A stretch of 15,860 nucleotides of DNA. Origin: CAZFLM01 sp964519955. GTDB lineage: Bacteria; Armatimonadota; Chthonomonadetes; Chthonomonadales; CAJBBX01. Numbering within the stretch: position 1 is the stretch's first letter; every line of letters starts with the position of its first letter. A model generated the notes under the pieces. It was given only the letters and a program-made list of their open reading frames with translations, did no database searches and was not told the origin of the DNA. The DNA is taken from the NCBI GenBank assembly GCA_964519955.1, contig CAZFLM010000112.1, positions 1 to 15,860 on the forward strand, in the 5' to 3' direction. Made by a program: the position numbers and the translations under genes. This document shows, one piece after another, positions 6,362-12,834 of this stretch.

Positions 6362-8605
6362 TCAGCACGTGTACAACTCCAGGTCGAGCCGCAACCCGAA
6401 CACCTCGTGGTACACGCACTCCTGACCGGCAGTGTCAGAAGGTTCGGTCAGCTCATACCAGTCCTCGGTTCCTCGCAGAGGCGCTCCCAGCCATACCGAG
6501 ATGGCCGCGTCGCGCCGGTTCGCGTCAACCACATACGGCTGTGCGGCTCGGAACCACGCACCGTTCAGCCGGTCGGGTGTCTCCGGCCGGCCACGATAGG
6601 GAACGACGATATGGACCAGGTCGCGCCTATCGATGAGCCGGTACAGGTTCGCAACCTGAGGGAAGTCAGCCTCGCGGACGGCCTTCTCCATCCGAGGGGT
6701 GGTGCCGGCACTGGCCCGCAGGCCGTACAGCCGCTCGAAGTACTCATCGAACACGCCTGGATCCTGCGGATCCAGTTCGCCCCGCCGAAGGTGAAGCAAC
6801 GCCAGTGTCTCAAGAGCGCCCTGTTCATAGGACTTGCCAGGGTAGCGCGCATCCTCGGGCAGGAAGATGCGTACGTCGCCCGCGCCCAAGCCTGCTCGGT
6901 TGCACCGCCCTCCCGCCTGGGCGATTGCATCCAGAGGCGCCAGGGCGCGGTACACCACCGGGAAGTCAAGGTCGACGCCAGCCTCGACGCACTGCGTGGT
7001 GATCAGCACGCACCCCGCCTCTCGGCTCTGCACATGTGCGCGCGCCAGCACATCCCTGCGATGCGCAGCACACAGGTTGGTCGACAGGTGCTCCACTTCA
7101 CTACGCAGGCGTCGCTCGCCCCGAGCCCGTAGCACAAGCTCCACCAGCCGCCGGGCGTCCTTCTTCGTGTTCACGATGCAGAGGGCTCGTCGCTGCTCAG
7201 CGACTTCCGCTGCAATATCCGCCCACGGGATCGCCTGTCCACATCGTGACCAGTCTGCGGCATACCGAGCAGAGCGGGCGTACAACCCCAGCGAGCGAGG
7301 CGCGATCGGCGAGGGGTGCCAGCCTCCCGATCCTGCCTCCTCCTCAACCGCAGGCGCGAACCTTGAAAACAGGGGCTGGGTGGCCGTCGCCACGACAACG
7401 GTGGACCCGTAGTCCGGATGCGTTAGGCGCGCGAGTGCACGAATGGTGGGTAGGATGAGGTGCCCAGGGATAGTCTGCGCTTCGTCCAGCAAGATCACGG
7501 ACTTGGCGAGGGCACACAGCTTGCGCGACGCGCTGGGGCGGTTAGTGAACAGGGACTCCAGCAATTGGACCGTAGTTGTCACGATGATGGGTGCCTGCCA
7601 GTCCTCGCTCAGCGCTTCTGCGACCCTGCGGCGCTCCGCATCGTTATCCTCCTCCACGGGCCGTCGCCACTCCGCAAGACTGTGGTGCTCCAGCAGGTCC
7701 GCCGCCTGATCGCCGAGTGCCGCGCGATATGCGTCGACTGTCTGGTCAAGTATCGAGAGGAATGGGAGCGCCACCACGATCCGGTGCAGCCCATGCTCAG
7801 CCTTGTGTGCCATCATGTGCTGCAGAGCAAAGCCTAGCATCGCGAGAGTCTTTCCGCTGCCTGTGGGCGCCTCAAGTTCGAACAGCCCGGGTGGACGGGC
7901 CGCCGCGGCCAGAGCCGCGGCCCACAGGTCGGCGCGGACCTTTCTGACCTCATCAGACGCTCCCAGTCCGAGGCGCTGCAGATGGATGCGGACGCGCTCG
8001 TTGAGCGCGACATCGGGATCGATTGGGTTCACCATCGGTCGTCTCTCGCCGGACTTGTGCCGGGCCGTGTCCGCGTAGTCCGCGTCTACCAGCGCGGAGA
8101 GCACCATGCGGGCATCCAGCATCGACGAAACTGTGCCACACAAATGCCTGGTCTCGGGAAGCGCTGGCGGCCTGAGCCCGTCACCGGCCATGTCTTCCAG
8201 CGCACCTCTGAGTTCATCGTCCGTGGCAAGGGCAAGCGTGCGGCCTTCAAGCGATGCCAGCGGCATCTCCACAAGCCTGGACACCTGACTCCAGGGGCCG
8301 AGCCCAACGTGGTGACCGTGGACGGCAGCAGCCGCCAGGTGTGACGGTCTAGTGCTTCGAAGTAGAACATGCGCTCCTGGAGACCAGTGGTCGAGGCCCG
8401 AGACACGTTCGCCACGGATGCGCCTGCGCATTAGGTCTGAGTACTTGCCGAAGTCATGGAACAGGCACGCGAGCTCGACATCAAGCGCCAGGAAGCTCGG
8501 GCATCGGTCCAGCGCGCGGGCACTGACCCTCGTCAGGTGCTCCTGCTGGCTCTGTTCTGTGCCCGCAATGCCCGCGCTGTGCGCCGGCCAGAGGACCGTA
8601 CTCAT
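6362..8605 (-). CDS. cas3: Cas3, fused HD nuclease and SF2 helicase
   Basis: Cas3 is the effector recruited by Cascade: it nicks and then processively degrades target DNA. The 747-aa product has an N-terminal HD nuclease domain followed by an SF2 helicase. HD motifs: H50-D51 in LFHDFGKYS, HWSPGAH (73-79), VHGHH (95-99) and D174 in ALVDADYAD. Helicase motifs: Walker A APTGSGKT (246-253), DEAQ box (374-377), ATATQP (406-411), TTQCVEAGVDLDF (536-548) and motif VI QAGGRCNR (563-570). Everything needed for activity is present. It is the first cas gene. The ATG is preceded by GGAGG at about 10 nt. The preceding 145 bp contain a dyad that may control the operon. Confidence 0.97.
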   Translation of the reverse strand: MSTVLWPAHSAGIAGTEQSQQEHLTRVSARALDRCPSFLALDVELACLFHDFGKYSDLMRRRIRGERVSGLDHWSPGAHVLLRSTRPSHLAAAAVHGHHVGLGPWSQVSRLVEMPLASLEGRTLALATDDELRGALEDMAGDGLRPPALPETRHLCGTVSSMLDARMVLSALVDADYADTARHKSGERRPMVNPIDPDVALNERVRIHLQRLGLGASDEVRKVRADLWAAALAAAARPPGLFELEAPTGSGKTLAMLGFALQHMMAHKAEHGLHRIVVALPFLSILDQTVDAYRAALGDQAADLLEHHSLAEWRRPVEEDNDAERRRVAEALSEDWQAPIIVTTTVQLLESLFTNRPSASRKLCALAKSVILLDEAQTIPGHLILPTIRALARLTHPDYGSTVVVATATQPLFSRFAPAVEEEAGSGGWHPSPIAPRSLGLYARSARYAADWSRCGQAIPWADIAAEVAEQRRALCIVNTKKDARRLVELVLRARGERRLRSEVEHLSTNLCAAHRRDVLARAHVQSREAGCVLITTQCVEAGVDLDFPVVYRALAPLDAIAQAGGRCNRAGLGAGDVRIFLPEDARYPGKSYEQGALETLALLHLRRGELDPQDPGVFDEYFERLYGLRASAGTTPRMEKAVREADFPQVANLYRLIDRRDLVHIVVPYRGRPETPDRLNGAWFRAAQPYVVDANRRDAAISVWLGAPLRGTEDWYELTEPSDTAGQECVYHEVFGLRLDLELYTC

Positions 8606-8750
8606 TTCGGTGCGCCTCCACAGACGCCAACGGGCAATCGTCTGGCGCGCCTGCGTCGCACGCAGTGTCCTTGCAGCGCTTCCACCATCCTCTGTCCCTC
8701 CCTCCCCCCCATGCTATCAGTTCGCCAGGGACACCTTGCTGTCCCTCCCC
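8606..8750 (-). promoter_or_regulatory. Upstream region of cas3, probable cas operon control region
   Basis: This 145-bp gap separates the WYL regulator gene from cas3. It contains a perfect inverted repeat, AGGGACA (8727-8733), six bases, TGTCCCT (8740-8746), followed by another TGTCCCT at 8693-8699 and a near-copy TGTCCTT at 8666-8672. The arrangement looks like operator half-sites, but the hairpin begins 4 nt after the WYL stop codon, so it could also be a weak terminator (no T-run follows) or a small dispersed repeat. A GATAGCAT sequence on the minus strand (around 8710-8717) might be part of a -10 element; no matching -35 is clear. Confidence 0.45.
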
Positions 8751-9728
8751 CTACCCCGGCTCGTACTTCTCCGCGATCCGCTGCGCCTCGGCCAGCAGGA
8801 TGGAACGCAGCTCGGGCGGGTCCAGGGCCGTCACGCCGGCGCCCCAGCGCAGGGCTTCGCGCGAGATCTCGTGCAGGCCGGCCACCGTGCCGCGCAGCAG
8901 CAGCGCCCCGCCGGGCAGGTCCTGCAGCGTGTGTGGGAAGCTCCAGCGCCGGCGGCGGGCCCATCGCGCCATCGAGGGTTCGAAGCGCAGGGCCACCGCC
9001 ACCGGCTCGCCGGTCATCACCCGCACCGCGTGGCGCAGGAACTCGGCCACCGAGAAGCCCGGCCGCACCTCGAATGGATGCCCCGTCGGGCGCGCCGCGC
9101 GTATGCCATCCAGCGCGAACGTGCGTACCTCGCGGCGCAGGTGGCAGAAGGCAATCACGTTCCAGAAGCCCTCGCGGAAGCTCAGCGCGTAGGGGTCGAT
9201 GCGGCGCGTCGTGAGCGTGTCCGTCGAGAGGGCGTGGTAGTCGATCTCCAGCGTGGCGCGCGAGCGGATGGCCGCCAGCACCTCCGTCCAGGGGGCTGCC
9301 GAGTAGTCGCGGTGGGTGCCGCTGTCGAAGGCCACCGCCCCGGACATCGCTTCCATCTCCGCGCGCAGCTTCGGCGGCATCAGGCCTACCACGCGGTCGA
9401 AGGCGGAGCGCAGGGGCTGCTCGTAGGCCGCGCCCACCTCGGCGAGCATGGCGTCCTTCGCCAGGGCCAGCGCGATGAGTTCCGTGAGGGTGAACGGGAC
9501 GGAGAGGAGCTGCGCGCCCTCCGCCAGCGCGTAGGAGCGGCGCTCGGGGTCGTAGAACAGGGGCAGCCCGGCCTCCTGCAGGTAGTCGAGGTCCCGGGCG
9601 ATGGTCTTGGTGCTGCACCCGCAGAGGGCTGCCAGGTCGGCGCGCGAGGCATGGCGGCCGGCTTGCAGGTGCAGGCTGATCAGGAAGAGGCGAGTGATGC
9701 GGCGCAGGCGGTCGTCCAGCAGCGACAT
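8751..9728 (-). CDS. HTH-WYL domain transcriptional regulator
   Basis: This is a DNA-binding regulator with a ligand-sensing WYL domain. The 325-aa product has an N-terminal DeoR-type helix-turn-helix (about 8-58; SRADLAALCGCSTKTIARDLDYLQ is the recognition region), a wing near FYDPERRSYALAEGA, a WYL domain (about 145-215) with the motif variant GFWNVIAFCHLRREVRTFALDGI, and a C-terminal WCX-like extension (about 240-325). WYL proteins next to CRISPR or phage-defence genes often control them in response to nucleic-acid ligands. Here the gene is upstream of and co-oriented with cas3 with a 145-bp gap, making it the leading candidate regulator of the locus. Its direct role is inferred from position. 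An AGGGAG ribosome-binding stretch lies about 9 nt before the ATG. Confidence 0.9.
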   Translation of the reverse strand: MSLLDDRLRRITRLFLISLHLQAGRHASRADLAALCGCSTKTIARDLDYLQEAGLPLFYDPERRSYALAEGAQLLSVPFTLTELIALALAKDAMLAEVGAAYEQPLRSAFDRVVGLMPPKLRAEMEAMSGAVAFDSGTHRDYSAAPWTEVLAAIRSRATLEIDYHALSTDTLTTRRIDPYALSFREGFWNVIAFCHLRREVRTFALDGIRAARPTGHPFEVRPGFSVAEFLRHAVRVMTGEPVAVALRFEPSMARWARRRRWSFPHTLQDLPGGALLLRGTVAGLHEISREALRWGAGVTALDPPELRSILLAEAQRIAEKYEPG

Positions 9729-9959
9729 GGCTGCGGCTCCCTGGCGGCGGTTCTCAGCCGGACGGCGGCGTTTGGCGGCTCACGGAACACGTTCCATCAT
9801 CGCGCGCCCGGTTCCTGCCGCGCGCCCGGCGGACCGGCCAGTGAAGCCTCATCTGACCATCAACGCAGAAGCGTCAGAGCTTCATCTGCGTGTATGAAGT
9901 TCTGATGATGTACTGCTGAAGCACTGAAGAGGTCGGCCTGCGCCGCCGACAATGGGCGC
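9729..9959. promoter_or_regulatory. Divergent intergenic region between the WYL gene and the 218-aa gene
   Basis: This 231-bp non-coding stretch separates two divergently transcribed genes and should hold both promoters. It contains a near-perfect palindrome GGAAC-AC-GTTCC (9784-9795), 56 bp upstream of the WYL start, and a larger bulged hairpin with arms ACGCAGA (9863-9869) and TCTGCGT (9885-9891) enclosing GAAGC/GCTTC. The sequence CGCGCGCCCGG also occurs twice around 9800-9830. I see no certain sigma-70 promoter. Confidence 0.5.
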
Positions 9960-10616
9960 ATGGCACGAGCATCTACAAGCATGGCGTTCGAGCGCATCGT
10001 CGGCCGCATGGGCGACCTGGTGGTGGTGCAGCTCAAGAGCGGGCAGGCATTGCGCGGCAGGCCCACCTACCGTCGCCAGACCTCGCCGGCGCAGCGCGAC
10101 GTGATCGACCGGCTGCGGCAGGCGCGCGAGGTGTGGAACGCGCTGAGCGCCGCGCAAGCGCAAGCGTGGGACCGCTACGCGCAGACCGTCGAGCGCCACA
10201 GCGCCGTCAGCGGTCAGGCCTACAGCCCGGCCGCCTACAACGCCTTCATAGGCCTCGCCACCAAGGTCCTCCAGGCCAACCCCGAGGCCACCATCCCCGT
10301 CGATCCGCCCACCTCGGCGTTCGAGGGCGACAGCGTGCTCGTGGCGGTGGAGGCGGCGGAGGGCGCGGTGCGCTTCACGGCGTCAGGGGCCAACGCGGCG
10401 GGCGTGGTGACCGAGCTGATGCTGCAGAAGCTGGCGAACGTACGCCGCAAGCCCACCACGCGCTACGGCAGCGCCGCGTTCGTGGCCTACGCCCAGGGCG
10501 CCCTCGCCCACGACGTGCCCGTCGACCCCGGCGTCTACGCCTGCGCGTACCGCTTCGTCCGCGCCGCCACCGGCCAGGCCACGCTCCCGCAACCCGTCGG
10601 CGTCGCGGTGGTGTGA
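9960..10616 (+). CDS. Protein of unknown function, SPAQ/AW-type
   Basis: This 218-aa product has no signal peptide or membrane segment and I cannot assign a function. The N-terminal third reads MAFERIVGRMGDLVVVQLKSG followed by RPTYRRQTSPAQRDVIDRLRQAREVWNALSAAQAQAWDRYAQ. This resembles small uncharacterised proteins with a basic patch, a 'TSPAQ' segment and an AxAW-x-x-YA helix, some of which occur near phage-type genes. The C-terminal half (about 110-218) looks beta-rich, with a fibronectin-like feel, but that is only an impression. The start is uncertain: ATG at 9960 or the in-frame ATG at 9981 (MAFERIV...), where the family-like sequence begins; neither has a good Shine-Dalgarno. Coding is supported by consistent codon bias. 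It is alone on the plus strand. Confidence 0.7.
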   Translation: MARASTSMAFERIVGRMGDLVVVQLKSGQALRGRPTYRRQTSPAQRDVIDRLRQAREVWNALSAAQAQAWDRYAQTVERHSAVSGQAYSPAAYNAFIGLATKVLQANPEATIPVDPPTSAFEGDSVLVAVEAAEGAVRFTASGANAAGVVTELMLQKLANVRRKPTTRYGSAAFVAYAQGALAHDVPVDPGVYACAYRFVRAATGQATLPQPVGVAVV

Positions 10617-10630
10617 GGGGAAGGAAGGCG

Positions 10631-10658
10631 GTCGAAGGTCGAACGTCGAAGGTCGAAC
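10631..10658. repeat. Two perfect 14-bp tandem copies of GTCGAAGGTCGAAC
   Basis: GTCGAAGGTCGAAC occurs twice head to tail (10631-10644, 10645-10658), each itself made of two GTCGAA-type half units. It lies 14 bp after the stop codon of the 218-aa gene, at the start of a repeat-filled gene-free stretch. No function can be read from it. Confidence 0.85.
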
Positions 10659-10663
10659 GGCGT

Positions 10664-11107
10664 CGCCGCGCACACCGTGCTCGCCTCTCATCGCGCCTAG
10701 GTTGAGGCCGAGGGTGACGTCGCCGTGCCCGTCCGCAGGACGGTTGGCCGCAGGCCCACCAGGCGGGTACCTCGGTGCCCGCCGCCCATCGCCGCGCACA
10801 CCGTACTCCCCTCTCCTTACGAAGGAGAGGGGCCGGGGGTGAGGTCGCCGCTCCCGTCCGCAGGACGGTCGGCCGCAGGCCCGCCAGGCGGGCACCTCGG
10901 TGTCCGCCCCCGCCCGTCGCCCGCCACGCCTACGGCAACGCGCTCCATCACTATCGCGCCTGGGCACACCGCGCAGCCCGCCGCCCGCCACGACCAACCG
11001 CCTGCTTGCACGCGCGGCTCTGACCAACTCCTACCGGGTACGCCGATGCCGAGGTCGCCGTGCCCGTCCGCGGGACGGTTGGCCGTAGGCCCGCGAGGCG
11101 GTTACCC
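10664..11107. repeat. Cluster of composite intergenic repeats, no gene
   Basis: This stretch carries several diverged copies of a roughly 126-bp composite unit. The unit has a head (CGCCGCGCACACCGT...), a hairpin block (CTCCCCTCTCCTTACG... to GGGGGTGAGGTCGCCG) and a tail (CCGTCCGCAGGACGGT, then GGCCGCAGGCCCACCAGG). Copy A begins at 10664 with a degenerate hairpin block. Copy B begins at 10790 with a perfect hairpin. A tail-only copy C begins near 11051 and runs into the 3' end of the HEAT-repeat gene. Another copy lies beyond that gene (11913-12015). The tail contains its own dyad, CGTCC-GCA-GGACG. Open frames across this stretch have no recognisable protein and follow the repeats. Confidence 0.8.
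10808..10832. repeat. Perfect 11-bp hairpin in composite repeat
   Basis: CCCCTCTCCTT (10808-10818) and AAGGAGAGGGG (10822-10832) are perfectly complementary with a 3-nt loop ACG. There is no following T-run in either direction, so it is not a standard intrinsic terminator, although it may still block transcription or stabilise mRNA ends between the convergent 218-aa and HEAT-repeat genes. It is the strongest hairpin of the composite repeat. Confidence 0.8.
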
Positions 11108-11833
11108 CTACGGTCGCCCCTTCGCCGCCGCCTTGTCGATCTTAGCGATCGCGCGCTTCGCTTCCGTCCGCCACCACCTCATGGAGTGGGTGAGGAACGG
11201 CTCGATATACGGACGAGACCGCGGAGCGCGCAGCTTGCCTAGCCCGATGATGGCGTGACCGGCAACCTGGTCGTCGTCGAGGAGGCCGATGAGCACGTCC
11301 ACAGCGCGAGGGTCGCGCATATTGCCTAAGGCGACCGCCACCATCTCGCGCGCCCTGCCGTATCGTCGATCAGTCGCAAGCTCGACGACTTCGTCGAACA
11401 CGGAGTCGTCGGCGACCACCGAAAGGGTGTTTCCGATTGTCCAGGCCGGAGACACTCGAGCGTGGTCGTCCCGACGGAACTCGTCGATGAGCGTTCTGGC
11501 CGCAGCTGGCCTCGCCCACGGAACCGCCAGGCAATCGACAATGTCGTGCTTCAGTGGTTCGTAGTTGACTAGCGGCAGCCACTTGAGCAGGACCGGCACG
11601 GCGTCCCGGTAGCGGGTGCCGGTCCTCCGCAGGTCTCCCACTGCGAACAGATCGTATCCGATCGTACTCAGGTCGGCCAACACGGGCGCGGCTGCCGCCT
11701 TGTATCTGCGGAGGTTCTCATGCATTCCCGCACTCACCTCCAGCATGCGGGCCTGGTATGCCGGGTCTCGCTCCAGTCGATCGAGCAGTTCTCCGGCAGT
11801 CACCCATCCCTTTCGCTTGCCGGTCTCGCTCAC
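11108..11833 (-). CDS. HEAT-repeat protein
   Basis: This 241-aa soluble protein starts with WVTAGELLDRLERDPAYQARM (about 10-30), a segment seen in small HEAT-repeat proteins of unknown function. Paired helices with HEAT/PBS-lyase-like spacing follow: VPVLLKWLPLV, HDIVDCLAVPWARPAAARTLIDEF, VFDEVVELATDRRYGRAREMVAVALGNMRDPRAVDVLIGLLDDDQVAGHAIIGLGKLR. No catalytic site is visible, and such repeats usually make protein-protein contacts. The start is GTG at 11833, chosen because GGGGAGGG (11841-11848) stands 7 nt upstream. The last codons (Gly-Arg-Pro and stop) fall at the edge of repeat copy C. The gene is flanked by intergenic repeats on both sides and has no obvious operon partner. Confidence 0.85.
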   Translation of the reverse strand: MSETGKRKGWVTAGELLDRLERDPAYQARMLEVSAGMHENLRRYKAAAAPVLADLSTIGYDLFAVGDLRRTGTRYRDAVPVLLKWLPLVNYEPLKHDIVDCLAVPWARPAAARTLIDEFRRDDHARVSPAWTIGNTLSVVADDSVFDEVVELATDRRYGRAREMVAVALGNMRDPRAVDVLIGLLDDDQVAGHAIIGLGKLRAPRSRPYIEPFLTHSMRWWRTEAKRAIAKIDKAAAKGRP

Positions 11834-11912
11834 TCTGGTACCCTCCCCGGGACGATCTCGCCTGCATCAACAGCCTTCTGCAGGGCGGCCGATGGCTCAG
11901 GGCCTGACTAAA

Positions 11913-12015
11913 GCAGGCCCACCAGGCGGGCACTTCGGCGCCCGTCGAACGACATCGCCCCGCACGCCGTGCTCCCCTCTCCTTACGAAAGAGGGGCCAG
12001 GGGTGAGGTCGCCGT
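11913..12015. repeat. Composite intergenic repeat, copy D
   Basis: This is another copy of the composite repeat found at 10664-11107, with its parts in a permuted register: the GCAGGCCCACCAGGCGGGCAC tail comes first (11913-11933), then the CGCACGCCGTGCTCCCCTCT head and hairpin block, ending GGGGTGAGGTCGCCGTC. The gene-free gap here runs from 11834 to 12045. The remainder holds the HEAT gene's ribosome-binding site and nothing else I can identify. Confidence 0.75.
11974..11996. repeat. Hairpin of repeat copy D, with a 2-bp loss
   Basis: CCCCTCT (11974-11980) pairs with AGAGGGG (11990-11996). Compared with the perfect copy at 10808-10832, two G residues are missing from the right arm, which shortens the uninterrupted stem from 11 to 7 bp. 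Confidence 0.7.
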
Positions 12016-12045
12016 CGCCCCCATCGAGCTACAGTCCGCGGGCGG

Positions 12046-12834
12046 CTAGAACGGCAGGGGCTCGCGGACCGGCTTCAGCATCCGCCAGTCCTGTGAGCCC
12101 CGCAGCCACCGCTCCGCATCGGTTGCGCTGAGCCGGGCGTACAGCGTGTCGACAGGCAGCGTGCGGCTGAGCAGATCGATACCGCATCCGAACGACAGGT
12201 CCTCGCCCACGAACACGCCGATCGCGTCTGCTTCGTCGCCTACCAGCGCCAGTTCCACCGACCGCGACGATGGCGACGGCCCCCATGGGAGGCGCGGCAC
12301 TGGTTCCGGCCCGGCGCAGGAGGCCAACCAGGCGCCGGCCACCTCGGCCAACCAGTCGTCCTTGTGGGCCCATACGAGCGAGAACTCGGGCGGCGGCGAC
12401 GGATCTGGGCCGTACCCGGTCAGAGCGGCGGCCTCGCGGGCGGTCGATGCAGCGTACGGCGCACGGTAGGAACCCATGCAACCGGTGGCATCGGGCGCCG
12501 GCGGGTCCATCCCCAGGGCGGCCCACATGTCAAGAGCGGGCACGCGGCCCCAGTACGCGCACACGCCGCCGGCCTCCCCGACGATGCCGCCCAGCAGCGC
12601 GCTCAGGTCGACCGACTCGTACAGCACGTCCAGGTGGATGCCGCATTGGGCCTGCTCGCGCTCCCAGTCTGCGATGCGCGCCGGCCCCTGTCCGCCGGTG
12701 TACGTGTAGACCTGCATGAGCAGGGCATCGAGCGGCCGCGCGCGGTCCCCGACCGGCGATGCACTGCCCCACCGGGTCTCCATCCGGGTGTCGTCGGGCA
12801 GGATGCAGAGCGTGTGCGGCGTCGTGCTGCTCAC
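12046..12834 (-). CDS. Protein of unknown function coupled to the CehA-like gene
   Basis: This is a 262-aa product if it starts at GTG 12834, whose TGA-overlapping position (GTGA, sharing the stop of the upstream metallohydrolase gene) suggests translational coupling. An ATG at codon 18 (METRWGS) is an alternative start. I do not recognise the protein. It is acidic, has no signal peptide or membrane segment, and is rich in Trp and Tyr: VYTYTGGQGPARIADWEREQAQCGIHLDVLYESVDLSALLGG and FSLVWAHKDDWLAEVAGAWL, with a C-terminal SVELALVGDEADAIGVFVGEDLSFGCGIDLL. The reading frame stays open leftwards for hundreds of codons into the metallohydrolase gene, but that part is antiframe shadow. Coupling hints that it works with or on the upstream enzyme. 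Confidence 0.75.
   Translation of the reverse strand: MSSTTPHTLCILPDDTRMETRWGSASPVGDRARPLDALLMQVYTYTGGQGPARIADWEREQAQCGIHLDVLYESVDLSALLGGIVGEAGGVCAYWGRVPALDMWAALGMDPPAPDATGCMGSYRAPYAASTAREAAALTGYGPDPSPPPEFSLVWAHKDDWLAEVAGAWLASCAGPEPVPRLPWGPSPSSRSVELALVGDEADAIGVFVGEDLSFGCGIDLLSRTLPVDTLYARLSATDAERWLRGSQDWRMLKPVREPLPF

Noticed and set aside
8727..8746. Intrinsic terminator for the WYL gene
   Set aside because: The hairpin is well placed after the stop codon but no T-run follows on the minus strand; an operator or dispersed repeat fits better, though termination is not excluded.
9784..9795. SOS (LexA) box
   Set aside because: GAAC and GTTC are separated by 2 nt, not the 4 nt of the Gram-positive-type LexA box, so the spacing does not fit.
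8352..9905. A 517-codon plus-strand frame opposite cas3 and the WYL gene
   Set aside because: It crosses two real genes and their gap on the other strand; composition is that of a shadow frame.
10725..11258. Plus-strand frame through the intergenic repeats
   Set aside because: Its Arg/Pro-rich product follows the repeat modules and then runs antisense into the HEAT-repeat gene.
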